Assembly (NCBI GenBank): GCA_001972305.1
Contig: BDDD01001638.1
Span: forward strand, 128,422-192,421
Length of the DNA stretch: 64,000 nucleotides
Direction: 5' to 3'
From: Cephalotus follicularis
Lineage: Eukaryota; Streptophyta; Magnoliopsida; Oxalidales; Cephalotaceae
This document shows, piece after piece, positions 54,290 to 64,000 of the stretch; the stretch's first letter is position 1; each line of letters opens with the position of its first letter. The notes beneath the pieces were generated by a model that saw nothing but the letters and a program-made list of their open reading frames with translations, was not told where the DNA came from and searched no databases. Both the position numbers and the translations under genes were made by a program.

Positions 54290-55271
54290 TAGCTAACTAC
54301 CTACGATATCATTTTAATGAATGAACTATTAGGGCTTGACATGTTCCTTGCCCTAGGTTTAATTCGATTATTGCCGGTAGAGGGACTATACGTACATGTA
54401 ACTATAGTTAGATATAGTTAAAGGTTCAATGTTATATTAATGTTACTTAGGGGTCAATATGCATTGCTAGATGTCGATATTGGTCATTAGGATAACCAAG
54501 ATTAATTGATTATTAATCATGTGTGACAAAGAATTAAAATCATGGTTTAATTCTTTTATTTCGATTATAAGTTTCTAATGCGATGAGGAATGACTAATTG
54601 GACAATCATAAGTGTTATGATTAATCCTATGTCTGACGCAATTATGAACCCATAAAGTCACACAAAATACAAGTGTGAGAATGCAAGAGAATTAGAGAGA
54701 GATAATTAATTATAATAATGCAATTAGTTCAATTGAATAATGTTACGAGATAAGATTATGTGATTAATTACATGTAACATTCACTTAAGTTATCTACCTT
54801 TGACTTGATCTCGTCAAAGCTAATAACTCACCTTATCACTTAGTATATATACTAGTGTTGAATGGGTGAATGGTTAAGAGTTCATTTCTCCATAAGGAGA
54901 AAAGAGACTAAGGCATTACAGACTAGCATCTCCTCCTCGGTTCTATTCTTCTTGTGCCACAATTTTTCCCTTTCTCCTTACAAACTCTTTTGTTTCTCTC
55001 TTGGTTTGGATACTCTTGGAGGTGGCATAGCTTTGCCACTGATCAAAGTTCCTTGAAGTTGATAGTGTATTGAAAGGAGTATAAGGAGTTAAAGAACTCA
55101 AAGTAAGTGTTACTTTCATCTTCTTAATTCTCCTTTTCTTTTGTTTTGGTTTATCAAAGTGATCTTGGAATTAGCTTTTGTTCCTAGTAAATCTATTCCA
55201 TTTTAGGGTTTGCTAGTTTTGGTTACATTAAGTGTTAATCTAGCCATTTTTTAGTGAAACCAGCAATGACA
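54290..55271 (+). repeat. Second copia-type LTR family (H), plus fragment
   Basis: It matches 59053 to about 60100 in reverse, with moderate divergence (for example GAGGGACTATACGTACATGT against the complement of 59920-59940, and CAATATGCATTGCTAGATGTC against 59855-59875). It ends near CAGCAATGACA. The AT-rich body with a GTGTGAC/GTCACAC word near a conserved GAACC is typical of plant copia LTRs. Its 5' limit is uncertain. Confidence 0.6.
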
Positions 55272-55400
55272 CATTCCCGCAAAAAAAAATCCTTCTAAAA
55301 AGATCAGGTACTCGATAAAAAGGTCCTATAGAACGTTCTAACACGTGGAAAAAGGATGGCTAGTTGTCGTGAACACGTGGCAGAAATCTGGATAAGGCAA

Positions 55401-55666
55401 CTCTAAGCCTCAGAATCTGACCTACCTCAAACATCTGGGTTTCATATCGTGTTGTCTTGAACCTTCGTATAGCTCGGATTAGGAAACTCTAAGCCTCAGA
55501 ATCCGAGATACCTCAAACATTTCAGTTTCATACCGAGTTATCTTGCACCTTCCTAGTGCACAGATAAGGGAATTCTAAGCCCTTAGAATCCGAGCCGTAT
55601 CAAACATCTCGGTTTCACACCGAGATATCTTCCACCTGCATAGTGCTCGGATAAGGCAACTCTAAG
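55401..55666 (+). repeat. 86-bp minisatellite, first block
   Basis: Units start at 55401, 55487, 55573 and 55660 (CTCTAAGCC or similar), with periods of 86, 86 and 87 bp; the fourth is cut by the solo LTR. Each unit holds an inverted repeat of the form ATCTCGGT-TTCAT-ACCGAGAT, a stem of up to 8 bp, and a GTGCTCGGATAAGG word. Confidence 0.9.
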
Positions 55667-55810
55667 TGTAACGCTCGGGATTTTCATTTATGTGTAATAT
55701 TGCTTTTCCAATGTAATTTTACACCTTGTGTTAATGAGAACCGTGTTTTCCCTCTTTCCCGTGTTGAAGTGTTGCAAGAAAGTGTGTTGTGGTGTGTTTT
55801 TGTGCAAGTG

Positions 55811-55942
55811 CAGCCGACTGCCAGTGGGAGGCAGCCGACTGGATCCCTTGCTGAGGCGTGGCAGCCAGCTGCCAGGAGGAGGCAGCCGGCTGGTGGGAGT
55901 GTCGGCAGAAACAGCCGACTGCCAAGGCAAGGCAGTCGACTG
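55811..55942 (+). promoter_or_regulatory. Type II array, upstream block of solo LTR
   Basis: CAGCCGACTG-type sites start at 55811, 55832, 55862, 55883, 55912 and 55933. The steps are 21, 30, 21, 29 and 21 bp, about two and three helical turns in alternation. Confidence 0.8.
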
Positions 55943-56468
55943 CCATGCGCCAGACAGCCCACGTGTTGTCTGCCTTAAGTGAAAAAAGGGAGAGTGTTTT
56001 GGATTTAGTGCAATGGCAGAGGAGGGGTCGGGGGTTTCTCCTTAAAACACAGCCTTTCTCTCTACTTTCTCCATCATTCTCTGTGTTTTCAAGAGATTTC
56101 TTAACAGTTTGAGAGTGAAAGTGTGTGTGTGTTGAGGCTACGGAGCTTGTGTGTTGAAACCGTGAAGATTGGAGGCTTGGCAGTGGGAGTCCGGACCAGT
56201 GAAGGTTGCTGGACGTGTTGGGGTTGCAAGAGCATCAGATTTAGACACAAAGAGGTGGATTGCAACTCCTAACTTGGAGTTCTAAGGTAGGGGGAAGTCA
56301 TTTTCGCAACGTAATTTCAATTGTAAATGTTTTTGATGAAATAAAATGCATGTTTATGTTGTATTGTGAGCTTGGAACGTGTATGTGCATAAATATGTCA
56401 TTTTGGGTTGTGTTGGGTGTGTGATTGTGGCTGTTTTAGCAGCTGGTTTTTACACCTGCTGCAGAATC

Positions 56469-56777
56469 CAGCCGATTGCCCACCTTGGGCAGTCGACTGC
56501 CTATAGGTCCAGCCGACTGTTCTAGGGAGGCCAGTCGACTGCCCGTGTTTGTTTCTAGAAAATGTCTGCAGGGGTTGTGTAGTCGACTGTTGTAGGTCAA
56601 CAGCTGACTGTGGGGGTGTGGACAGCCGACTGTCCTGAGGGCCAGCCGACTATCGATGGTGGGCAGCCGACTGTCTGTGTAGACAGCCGACTGCCTGGTT
56701 GTGTAGCCAGCTACCTGAGAGTGGCAGCCGACTACTTTGAGGGGGACAGCCGACTGCCAGTGGTAGGCAACCGACTG
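56469..56777 (+). promoter_or_regulatory. Type II array, downstream block of solo LTR
   Basis: Sites start at 56469, 56490, 56510 and 56532, then at 56580, 56601, 56623, 56643, 56664, 56684, 56704, 56725, 56747 and 56768. The steps are 20-22 bp inside each block. The gap between blocks is 48 bp, as in C (49 bp). Spacers differ from those in C. Confidence 0.85.
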
Positions 56778-57985
56778 TTGGGGGCCTGTTTTGCCCGTGA
56801 ACATATGTATGCATCGTGTATTGTGGTGTTTTGCTTCGTGAAGCTTTATAAACTGTATATGCTATCGTGATCATTGAGTTTGAACTGTTATAACATATTT
56901 CTGGAAGTGCATTGTAGTTAATGAAAAACCATTACTTTACACGAAATTATATGTTTTGAGAAATATATACTTTTGAACCGTGAAAATGGCTTCCAAAAAC
57001 ACCGTGAACTGAGTTTTGTGACATCGAGAACCGTGAACCGTGACATCGTGAAAATGAGTTTGTTTTCAGGTATTTTGTTTTATAAACTACTTGGAAAACT
57101 ATTTTGAGCATCGAGATGATTGTGATTGTGATTGAGCTTGACTGTGATTGCTGATTGTGATTTTGATTGTGGCCGTACTGGTTGCGTGGCGGAGATGCCA
57201 ACGATGACTAGTGGTCTGGTCGACTCAGGGGCCAGGAGTTGGCTGGGTGACTTACTGTATTGTGACCTGCTTCGTGCCGTCCAGAGTCGGGGCCGATGTC
57301 GGGATGTACGACGTCAGGGCCAGGAGTTGGCGACGCTCTTCGTACCCACCGTGTACCGTGAACCGAGTATTGTGTAGTCCTTTGGACTTGTTTGAGACCG
57401 TGCATTGTGATATTGTGACATTGTGACACCGTGGTTTCGGTGATATCGTGACATCGAGTTTTGGCATATGCATATCTATATTTATATATATGCATCGAGA
57501 TATAGTATGTACTGCATCATGCTGCTTTCATACTTTGGTTTTATTGATATTGTGTTGTTTTTATGACTTTGGCCGAGTGAGGACAAAGGCTAACCCCCCT
57601 ACTGTTGCAGATTGATGCTGCGTTTGGACCTTGCCGAGCATGGATGTTTTGACTGTGAAGTGACGGAGTTTTGTGCTTTAAGTGCTTTGTAAAGCATTGT
57701 AGCGAACATGTTGTACTTTGGTTTATGTACTAATGTTTTGCTGTTATTGTTGTAACAACTTTGGATCATGCTCCGTTTGTGGGCTTTTTAACATGTTTAC
57801 GATAAGGATGTTGTGAGGATCATGCGGTATGGGACGCATGGTTCCGTTTGTGTTCAGCTTATATCTATATATGCTTCCGCAAGATGATGTCTGTTTAAAA
57901 ATTTTAAATTTTATCGTTCTCTGTATAAGCTGGACATCTGTTAAATTGCCATGTTGTATGTTGTTAATGCAAGCGGGGTGTGACA

Positions 57986-58413
57986 CTAAGCCTTACAATC
58001 CGACCTCCCTCAAACATATCGATTTCATACCGAGTTGTCTTGCACCTTCGTTGTGCTCAGATGAGGAAATTCTAAGTCCTTAGAATTCGAACTACATCAA
58101 ACATCTCGGTTTCATTCCAAGATATCTTGAACCATCGTAGTTCTAGGATAGGAAAACTCTAAGCCCTTAGCATCCAAGTTGCATCACACATATCGATTTC
58201 ATTATGAGTTGTCTTTCACCTTCGTCATGCTCGAATAAGGCAATTATAAGGCCTTTGAATCCGAGCTACATCAAACATCTCGGTTTCATACCGAGATGTC
58301 TTGCACCTTCATAATGCTCGAATAAGGCAACTCTTAACCCTTAGAATCCGAGTTGCATCAAACTTCTCGGTTTTATATTGTCTAGCACCTTTGGAATGCT
58401 CGGATGTAAAAAA
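57986..58413 (+). repeat. 86-bp minisatellite, second block
   Basis: Units start at about 57986 (remainder of the split unit), 58070, 58157, 58244 and 58331, with periods near 87 bp. The array decays after 58414. With the first block there are about eight units. Confidence 0.9.
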
Positions 58414-58617
58414 ACTCAAACCTGGGATGAATTCCCTCGTTGGTGAAAAATGGATCTCGGACGAAACAATTTCAAACATCTCGGTTCTAACAGAGATAAA
58501 TTCCCCCCAGAAAAAGCGTTCAACTTCGGTCAAAGAAAGAATTCATCTTATCCGATTGCCATAGTGTTTACAAGTTAGACAAAACTTCCCAAGCAACATC
58601 GGAAGATTACAAACTTA

Positions 58618-58629
58618 GGAAGTGGGGGA
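58618..58629 (+). other. Polypurine tract of the Tat-type element
   Basis: GGAAGTGGGGGA is followed by CT and the LTR start TGTTAAGGATGG. Confidence 0.75.
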
Positions 58630-58631
58630 CT

Positions 58632-59052
58632 TGTTAAGGATGGGGGGTTTTTGTCCTTTTCCTAGGAGAGATCCAAACCCTAAGTCAAGATCCAAGATAT
58701 AAGGTCCGAGAAGTAGTACGCCTCGGTGTGTGTCTATTCTTGACCAGCACTCCAAAGGTCGAGACAATAGCCTTTTATGAAAACGTCCACTAATGATGAT
58801 CTGATTGCTCATTTAATGTGGGAGTGACATGTCAGCTCCCAGTCATATCAATAAGAAGAGGCTACAGAAATTTAACATATCTCGTTCGATACAGAGGAAA
58901 TTACAAAAATACCCTTGTTCTGAGACAACTAGAGAGGACAAAATCGACTTCCAGGCACACTTATTGCACCTGTAAATACCCCAACCACCACATTGATACG
59001 AGTTGCACACTTTCTCTCTCTACATCTGACATAAATCATCCCAGTATCCTTC
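58632..59052 (+). repeat. Tat-type LTR, truncated
   Basis: It starts TGTTAAGGATGGGG and includes CTCTCTCTACATCTGACATA near its broken end, a word typical of the R-U5 part of Tat LTRs. It is cut at 59053 by the minus-oriented H LTR. Confidence 0.65.
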
Positions 59053-60100
59053 TGTTGGAACCTTATGGTGATTAAACAATAATCTAGAGGCATGCATCCT
59101 AACACAAAACCGTTGTCATCTAATGACCAAAAACCATATAGTTCAATCCCATAATCATTTGTGCATATATATACAGTTAGAAATAACATATATAAAACAA
59201 TAAGAAAGAGTAGGCGGAATATACTCACAAAATGGAGCAGCTCCTTCTTTGATGATTACTAGTTCTAGCCTCCAAGAATAGCAGGCCTCCAAGGTATCCA
59301 CACCAAGCCTTTATCACCAACACCCGACTTCTCAAGTGAACAACACTTGTTTTTCTGTGTTTTTCTTTTGTTCCTAAAAGAACCAGGAGAAAAACTTTGA
59401 GAGATAGGAAATGAAAATGGCAGGAGTGTTAGGAGAGAAAACGTGTTCACAGTTTTTATTGCTAGATAAAAACGTGTTGAGCTAAAATTTTCAATCTCCT
59501 AGTTTATGCAAGAATCTCATCTAGCATAAATAGCATTTCTTCCATTTATATTATTTCTTTCCTTCATCGCATTAAGAATATTTAATCTCATTAAATATAA
59601 TTTGAAAATAATATTCCAATTATTTTTCCCTCGTACGGTGTCGAAAATATCAGCCTATATTGTGTGTGACCCTAATGGTTCACTATTACGCTGGTCGTAA
59701 GATTAAATTGTGACACTCGCAATTATCTGATTAAATATTTATTATTACATAAAAAATATTATCTCAGACATTTTGAATTAAAACTCTTTAAATTCTTTTC
59801 TTGCAAGATTAATTATCAATTTAATCTCAGGCATCCTACAGGTCGACATTGACATCTAGCAATGCATAATGACCCCCGTGTAATATGAATTATCTGCAAA
59901 CCACTATTTACAGGTACATGCACGTATAGTCCCTCCATTGACAATGCTCTGATTAAATCTAGGGTACGAATTATGTCATACCCCAATAATTTAATCTTTA
60001 GCCTCGTGACTATCTTTTGTCAGCCTAAATAATATTAGATGTGTCCCTCTAATACTCAACCAGTGATATCACACTCTTGATTGTTGGAAACCAGAGAGAG
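59053..60100 (-). repeat. Copia-type LTR H, minus copy
   Basis: On the plus strand it begins TGTTGGAACCTTATGG and carries GTGTGTGACCCTAATGGTTC at 59664. It matches 54290-55271 in reverse. The outer limit near 60100 is where I lose the match, so the true LTR may be longer. Confidence 0.6.
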
Positions 60101-61389
60101 CTCCCGGTCGATTTTGGGTCTAGGACACAGGTGTGCATAATTTTAATTTTTCAAACACACCGAGACAGCAAGTCAAGGTTGACACTTACATCTTAGTACC
60201 ATAATCAATATGCCAAGGAACCCCGTTTAATTAACAATCGAACTAAAACAAAATCAATCACGCAAAAAATAATAAAAATAAATCGAATACACATCGTTTA
60301 TCATAAATACAAAAGGGTAGCGACCATACCAACGTTGGGGGCTCCACCACTTTGCCGCTGCGTGCTTGCAGCAACCACATCCCGTCATTGGACCACTACC
60401 AGATTCTAGCCAGCCTGTCAGAACGCTGACCAAGACACCAACGGACTCCAGAAGCGCTGATCTACTCGCTGGTGGCGAAGACTTGGTAGGAAGCACCGTG
60501 AATCACTTGGGTGCAGCTGGCAGTGGTGGTGACTCACTGAGTTGGACTCAGTGAGTTCCAATTCAACCCGCCATGGACCGACCGCCCCAAAACCAGTCTC
60601 CAAAAATCGTGATCTTTTCAATGGTGGTTGAGATTCGCTGTGACTCGCCAGGGAACGGGCGCTCACAGCGAATCAGGGCCCACCACTTCAGCCTCGCTCC
60701 ACAGAAGCACTGATCTATGGGCCGAAAACCAAGACCCGCCGTGACTCACCGTGAAAAGACAAGTCACTGCGGCCGACGCATCCACTCGACAGAGTCCACT
60801 CAGCAAACGCAAACCGGAAAAAAACACAAACGAAAAATTCCTAAACTAGAATCAAAATGGATAGAGCTACTGATTGGCTCCACCCATTGTGATCATCAGT
60901 AGCAGAAAGAGAAGTCGGGAGCAAAAATGGCAAAAACGGAAATTTCCGCCAGGGAGAGAAAAAGGGAGAGAGAGGGGAGGAGGCATACCATGGAAGGATG
61001 CTTGCCTTCTCCTGGCCACTGGAGCGAAGCGCCGTACATCTTCCCGGGCCGAGATCGCGTCTCTCTCGCGCTGAACACGTTGAACGTGTTCCTCTCGCTC
61101 ACCAAAACGCACGTAGTGCGTTTTTGCCTTGTAAAAGGAATTAATCAATAACGCCTAATATTTCTCCTTTTAATATTTAAAATCTCTTTCAATTTTTATG
61201 ACTTTCTCTCCTTTTTGATTTAATTAATTAAAGTCTCTCACTTTATAATTTAATTTAAATCATGCTCTGGCTTAAAAATCTCTTTATATATCAAGATGAC
61301 AATTAGTGGAATGAGAAACAAACCACTAATGTCAAATTAATATATACAAGTTAGAAACTAGATTTACCACCAAGCGAGCATGTGTGCAG
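60101..61389. other. Unassigned LTR-like stretch with GA-rich tract and palindromes
   Basis: I recognise no gene. On the minus strand it resembles the transcribed part of the C-type LTRs in style: a GA/CT-rich tract (60900-60985) and CACTGAGT palindromes (ACTCACTGAGTTGGACTCAG at 60532). It may be a diverged LTR leader or the 5' part of the H LTR. Two perfect inverted repeats lie at 61073-61091 and 61104-61124. Confidence 0.4.
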
Positions 61390-61650
61390 CATGCGACCCT
61401 TTTCCAATAATCAGGTGGGACCCGAAAGCCCGGTGGAATTCTGGTACGATGATAAATTTTTCAGAACATCCCAGAGTTCTGGTACGACAATCTAGCTAAT
61501 AGCCCCGGTGTGATCATAATCACCCTCGAATTCATGGACCAAAAATTACCACGTCTATCATTCGTTAGCCGGTTCTTCAGTGCTTTATCACAGTCATTGG
61601 TTTGCGTGCTGGGTATCCTTCGTCATCTCGGCTCCTACCACGGACTAGGA
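61390..61650 (-). repeat. Copia D LTR fragment, minus
   Basis: It matches 14958-15200 of the D1 LTR in the same orientation (for example ATCAGGTGGGACCCGAAAGCC, CCACGGACTAGG). It is cut at 61651 by the next LTR. Confidence 0.75.
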
Positions 61651-62865
61651 TGTCACGCCCCCGTTTTGAGAAGACATCATTAAAGCAATAAAGGCAATTA
61701 ACAAATAAATTCAGCTCATGCAAATACCATAAAATTTAACTTATAAACAAGAGATCAGTTGCGGAAACATAAGATTCATAAGCTGAAAACTCGTAACGTG
61801 CATCCCATACTACACGCTACTTAACACAAATCCGTCATTGTTAATAGTCCACAAAACGGAGCGTGATCACAGTACAATATTCAATCCCATCATTAAACAA
61901 AACCATAAATACAACACGTAGTAGTCCTTAAATAAAACTCGGTTTATTACAAAAACATGAGAAAAAGTAAAACCAAGAACAAAACAACATAATATCTTGT
62001 TCTTCGCCCATGCCAGTCCAACCGGTCCACTGCATCAATCTGTAAAGTAGGGGGTTAGCCTTTGTCCTCACTCGGCTAAGTCATAAAAGTAGCTCAGGAT
62101 CAACAACAAATGCATGTCATGTAATGTATGCATAAATGATGCAGTGCAGGAAATACCAGTTTATATATATATGTGAAAAATATATATATATTTTGCAGTA
62201 CAGTAAAATAATAGTGGGTACATATATAAGGAAATATATGTAAACAGTAACAGTACAGTAGTGATCCGGCCAAGATCACTTCCATAATTAGAGTAATGTC
62301 CGAAAGGACCAACACGCAATACAGTATGTCCATAAGGGACCACAACAGTCAGGCAGTATATGTAACGCCGCCAACTCCTCGCCCCACGCTAGACTCCCAC
62401 TTCGGTCCCTGCTCCAGGCAACCAAGCGAGGCAACATTACAGTACAGTGAGTCACCCAGCCAACTCCTGGCCCCTAGTTCAACCCTACCACTAGCTGGCG
62501 CTGGCAGCCTCTGCCATGCAACCAGTGGTTCAAGCACAACCACATAGAAATTCACAGAGCAAACAGTGAATCAAACAGTAAACAGTACAGTGGTGATCGT
62601 TTAGATCGACAACAGGCAGTTCATTTTCAAATATTTTTGAAAGTAGTAACCAATACATATTTTCATATTCAAAATAGGACACTCCGAGTTCACATGAGCA
62701 ATTCTAAACATCACAACTTTAGAAATCATAAACGATTTACAAACAGTAACCAAACAGGCAATAAACAGTGTATATGCAATGTATACAATTGTTCTAATGC
62801 ACTCTAGGTGAAATTGGGATCGTCGGGTATCAAAACCGTAAAAACTGTCGAAACAGGACTCTAAA

Positions 62866-63054
62866 GCGTCGACGTTCATTCCTTAGGCGTCGACGCTTAT
62901 GTCCCTTAAGCGTCGATGTTTAGTCCCTTAGCGTCAGCACTTTCAGTGTCTAGGCATCAATATCTCCTCCCTTTAGACGTCGACGTTTTAACGCTTTCAA
63001 CATATAAAACGCAGTTCACAGTATTAAGCGTCGACGCTTACCCAAGGGCTCGAC
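62866..63054 (-). promoter_or_regulatory. Type I GTCGAC array in the right-edge LTR
   Basis: Site starts are 62866, 62887, 62910, 62931, 62954 and 62977 (steps 21, 23, 21, 23, 23), then 63028 and 63047. The pattern and spacing match the F LTR site for site, though the spacers have diverged. Confidence 0.8.
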
Positions 63055-63834
63055 GGTTTCACGCAGGGGTCATCTTCCACCTCATGACAGGAGGAAAACA
63101 GTGACATTCACATGGCAGTAGCATGCAATCCAACATATCTGAGCCCAGAAAACTGGCATGCAATAGCACATCATACATCCAGTATAACATAGCAACATTT
63201 CATTGATCAAAAACGGTCCAACAAGCCATGCAATCTATGCAAAACATTACTGAACAAAACATCAATTATTGAACACAAAATACAATTATGGCTTCCCCTA
63301 CCTCTGGCCTCAAGTTAGAAGCCGAAAGTCCACCTCTTTTAGTATCCAACCAGTCACTTTGAGCTCCCAGGTACGGTTGAAAGTTCCCTGGTTCGTCCCA
63401 GCAGTGGGTGTGCAAGCTCCAACCTTCCTTTGCTCAACAATGGTGGTCTCTCTCTCTCTCTTTCACTCTCTTTTACTCTCTTTGTCACTCACAGTGTCAC
63501 TAATTCCTCTGGCTTTCAGTAACAGATGAGAGGGGTGAGAGGAATCGACTTTTTCTGCAGATTTCGTTGTGCCTTCTCTGCATGTTCTCCTAACTTCTTT
63601 TCCTCTCTTGAACTGGCAGCCTGGTGCAACAGGTGCCCAAACCTCCCCTTTCACAGGCCATGCACTCAGAGGTTGTCCCTCTGTCCCATGCCCTTTTGTT
63701 GTAGGTAATACTGGCATTAAGGGCATGCCTGCCACGTTCTTAAAGTGCCTACTACGATGCTTGAAAAGTGTCACAAAATCACCTCCCTGCGACATGTCCA
63801 TCTGCTGTTATGTGTATGCAGAACACACCTCAAA

Positions 63835-63932
63835 GCGTCGACGTTTACATGCAGGCGTCGACGCTTATGTGTTTAAATTTAAACTCGCGTTTCAATCGCT
63901 TAAGCGTCGACGCTCCAAATCTAGGTGTCAGC
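63835..63932 (-). promoter_or_regulatory. Second type I block in the right-edge LTR
   Basis: GCGTCGACG at 63835 and 63855, GCGTCGACGCTC at 63904 and GTGTCAGCG at 63925 have steps of 20, 49 and 21 bp. It occupies about the position that the first type II block occupies in the solo LTR at 55667, counted from the LTR start on the minus strand. Confidence 0.75.
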
Positions 63933-64000
63933 GTTTTAACCTCAAAACTGTGTCGTTTAACTAAATTTACACTTTTAACATTTCTCTAACAATTGGACTC

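Larger units (their letters stand above)
55667..57985 (+). mobile_element. Solo LTR of a C-related gypsy family
   Basis: This 2319-bp LTR starts TGTAACGCTCGGG and ends CGGGGTGTGACA. The flanks CTAAG (55662-55666) and CTAAG (57986-57990) are a perfect target duplication. Its 3' half matches the C LTR (GTGGCGGAGATGCCA, GGCCAGGAGTTGGCTGGGTG). It carries two type II arrays and no type I array. Confidence 0.96.
55272..58631 (+). mobile_element. Tat-type Ty3/gypsy 3' untranslated region with minisatellite
   Basis: The stretch ends in GTTTACAAGTTAGACAAAAC, CTTCCCAAGCAACATC and the purine run GGAAGTGGGGGA, then an LTR start, which is the 3' end layout I recognise from Tat-type plant elements. These elements are known to carry tandem repeats in this position. 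No pol coding is present here; the rest of the element was lost before 55272. A solo LTR interrupts it at 55667-57985. Confidence 0.65.
61651..64000 (-). repeat. C/F-type LTR, running off the right edge
   Basis: On the plus strand it starts TGTCACGCCCCCG and follows the F LTR (GGTTAGCCTTTGTCC, then TCACTCGGCTAAGTC at 62051) through two type I arrays to the window end. Text near 63960 resembles the complement of the first 60 bp of the solo LTR at 55667, so the LTR probably ends just outside. It interrupts the D fragment after ACTAGGA. Whether it is solo or part of an element cannot be told here. Confidence 0.85.

Noticed and set aside
55401-58413. A CRISPR-like array, because of regular repeats with hairpins.
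   Set aside because: The whole 86-bp unit repeats with no unique spacers, and the setting is a plant retroelement 3' UTR.
60254-61148. Possible host gene exon in the GC-richer stretch 60300-61100.
   Set aside because: No recognisable domain, no consistent frame, and the composition matches the leader part of nearby LTRs. I left it unassigned.

Overview
The window is intergenic DNA from a land plant, almost certainly a flowering plant with a repeat-rich genome. I found no host gene, rRNA, tRNA or CRISPR. Nearly every base that can be assigned belongs to LTR retrotransposons stacked inside each other. The plant assignment rests on Ty3/gypsy chromoviruses with a C-terminal chromodomain (Tekay/Del type), a Ty1/copia remnant of Angela/Tork type, a Tat-type 3' end, and primer-binding sites matching plant initiator tRNA-Met (TGGTATCAGAGC). 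I cannot name the species.

Layout. 1-11846: gypsy element A (plus), with 5' LTR cut by the window edge, extra coiled-coil ORF, gag, protease, RT-RNase H, integrase-chromodomain and 3' LTR. Its pol is split by a same-family solo LTR (4488-6597, duplication GAAGA). 11847-16061: copia-like element D1 (minus), leader and one LTR. 16062-30570: gypsy element B (minus), decayed and deleted. Its left LTR is interrupted by non-autonomous gypsy element C (16207-24750, plus) and its right LTR by a 1.1-kb solo LTR (28524-29603). 30573-33993: rearranged copia D LTR pieces and an RNase H remnant. 33994-44100: gypsy element E (plus, chromodomain). 44101-51000: non-autonomous gypsy element F (minus), same family as C. 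51028-53991: copia D LTR (plus). 54290-61650: a second copia LTR family (H) on both sides of a Tat-type 3' UTR with an 86-bp minisatellite, itself split by a solo LTR (55667-57985, duplication CTAAG). 61651-64000: another C/F-type LTR running off the window.

State of the genes. All protein-coding stretches are retroelement gag/pol and all are broken. In A the pol frame is kept across the nested LTR but carries five stop codons, most explained by C-to-T or G-to-A transitions. In E the RT active site has lost an aspartate and there are several frameshifts. In B the protease aspartate is replaced and the RT end, RNase H and integrase are deleted. C and F keep LTRs, primer site, polypurine tract, a gag scrap and an integrase scrap, so they could only have moved with proteins supplied in trans.

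The most interesting signal is not a gene. LTRs of several distinct families carry arrays of a short palindromic motif with a GTCGAC or GCCGAC core, in two main flavours: GCGTCGACGC (type I) and CAGTCGACTG/CAGCCGACTG (type II). Copies sit 21 bp apart, or near multiples of half that, while the spacers in the best array are unrelated. The core matches the CRT/DRE site of CBF/DREB factors, and the spacing puts sites on one face of the helix. I read this as phased regulatory arrays acquired repeatedly by LTRs. A VANC-like anti-silencing target is an alternative.
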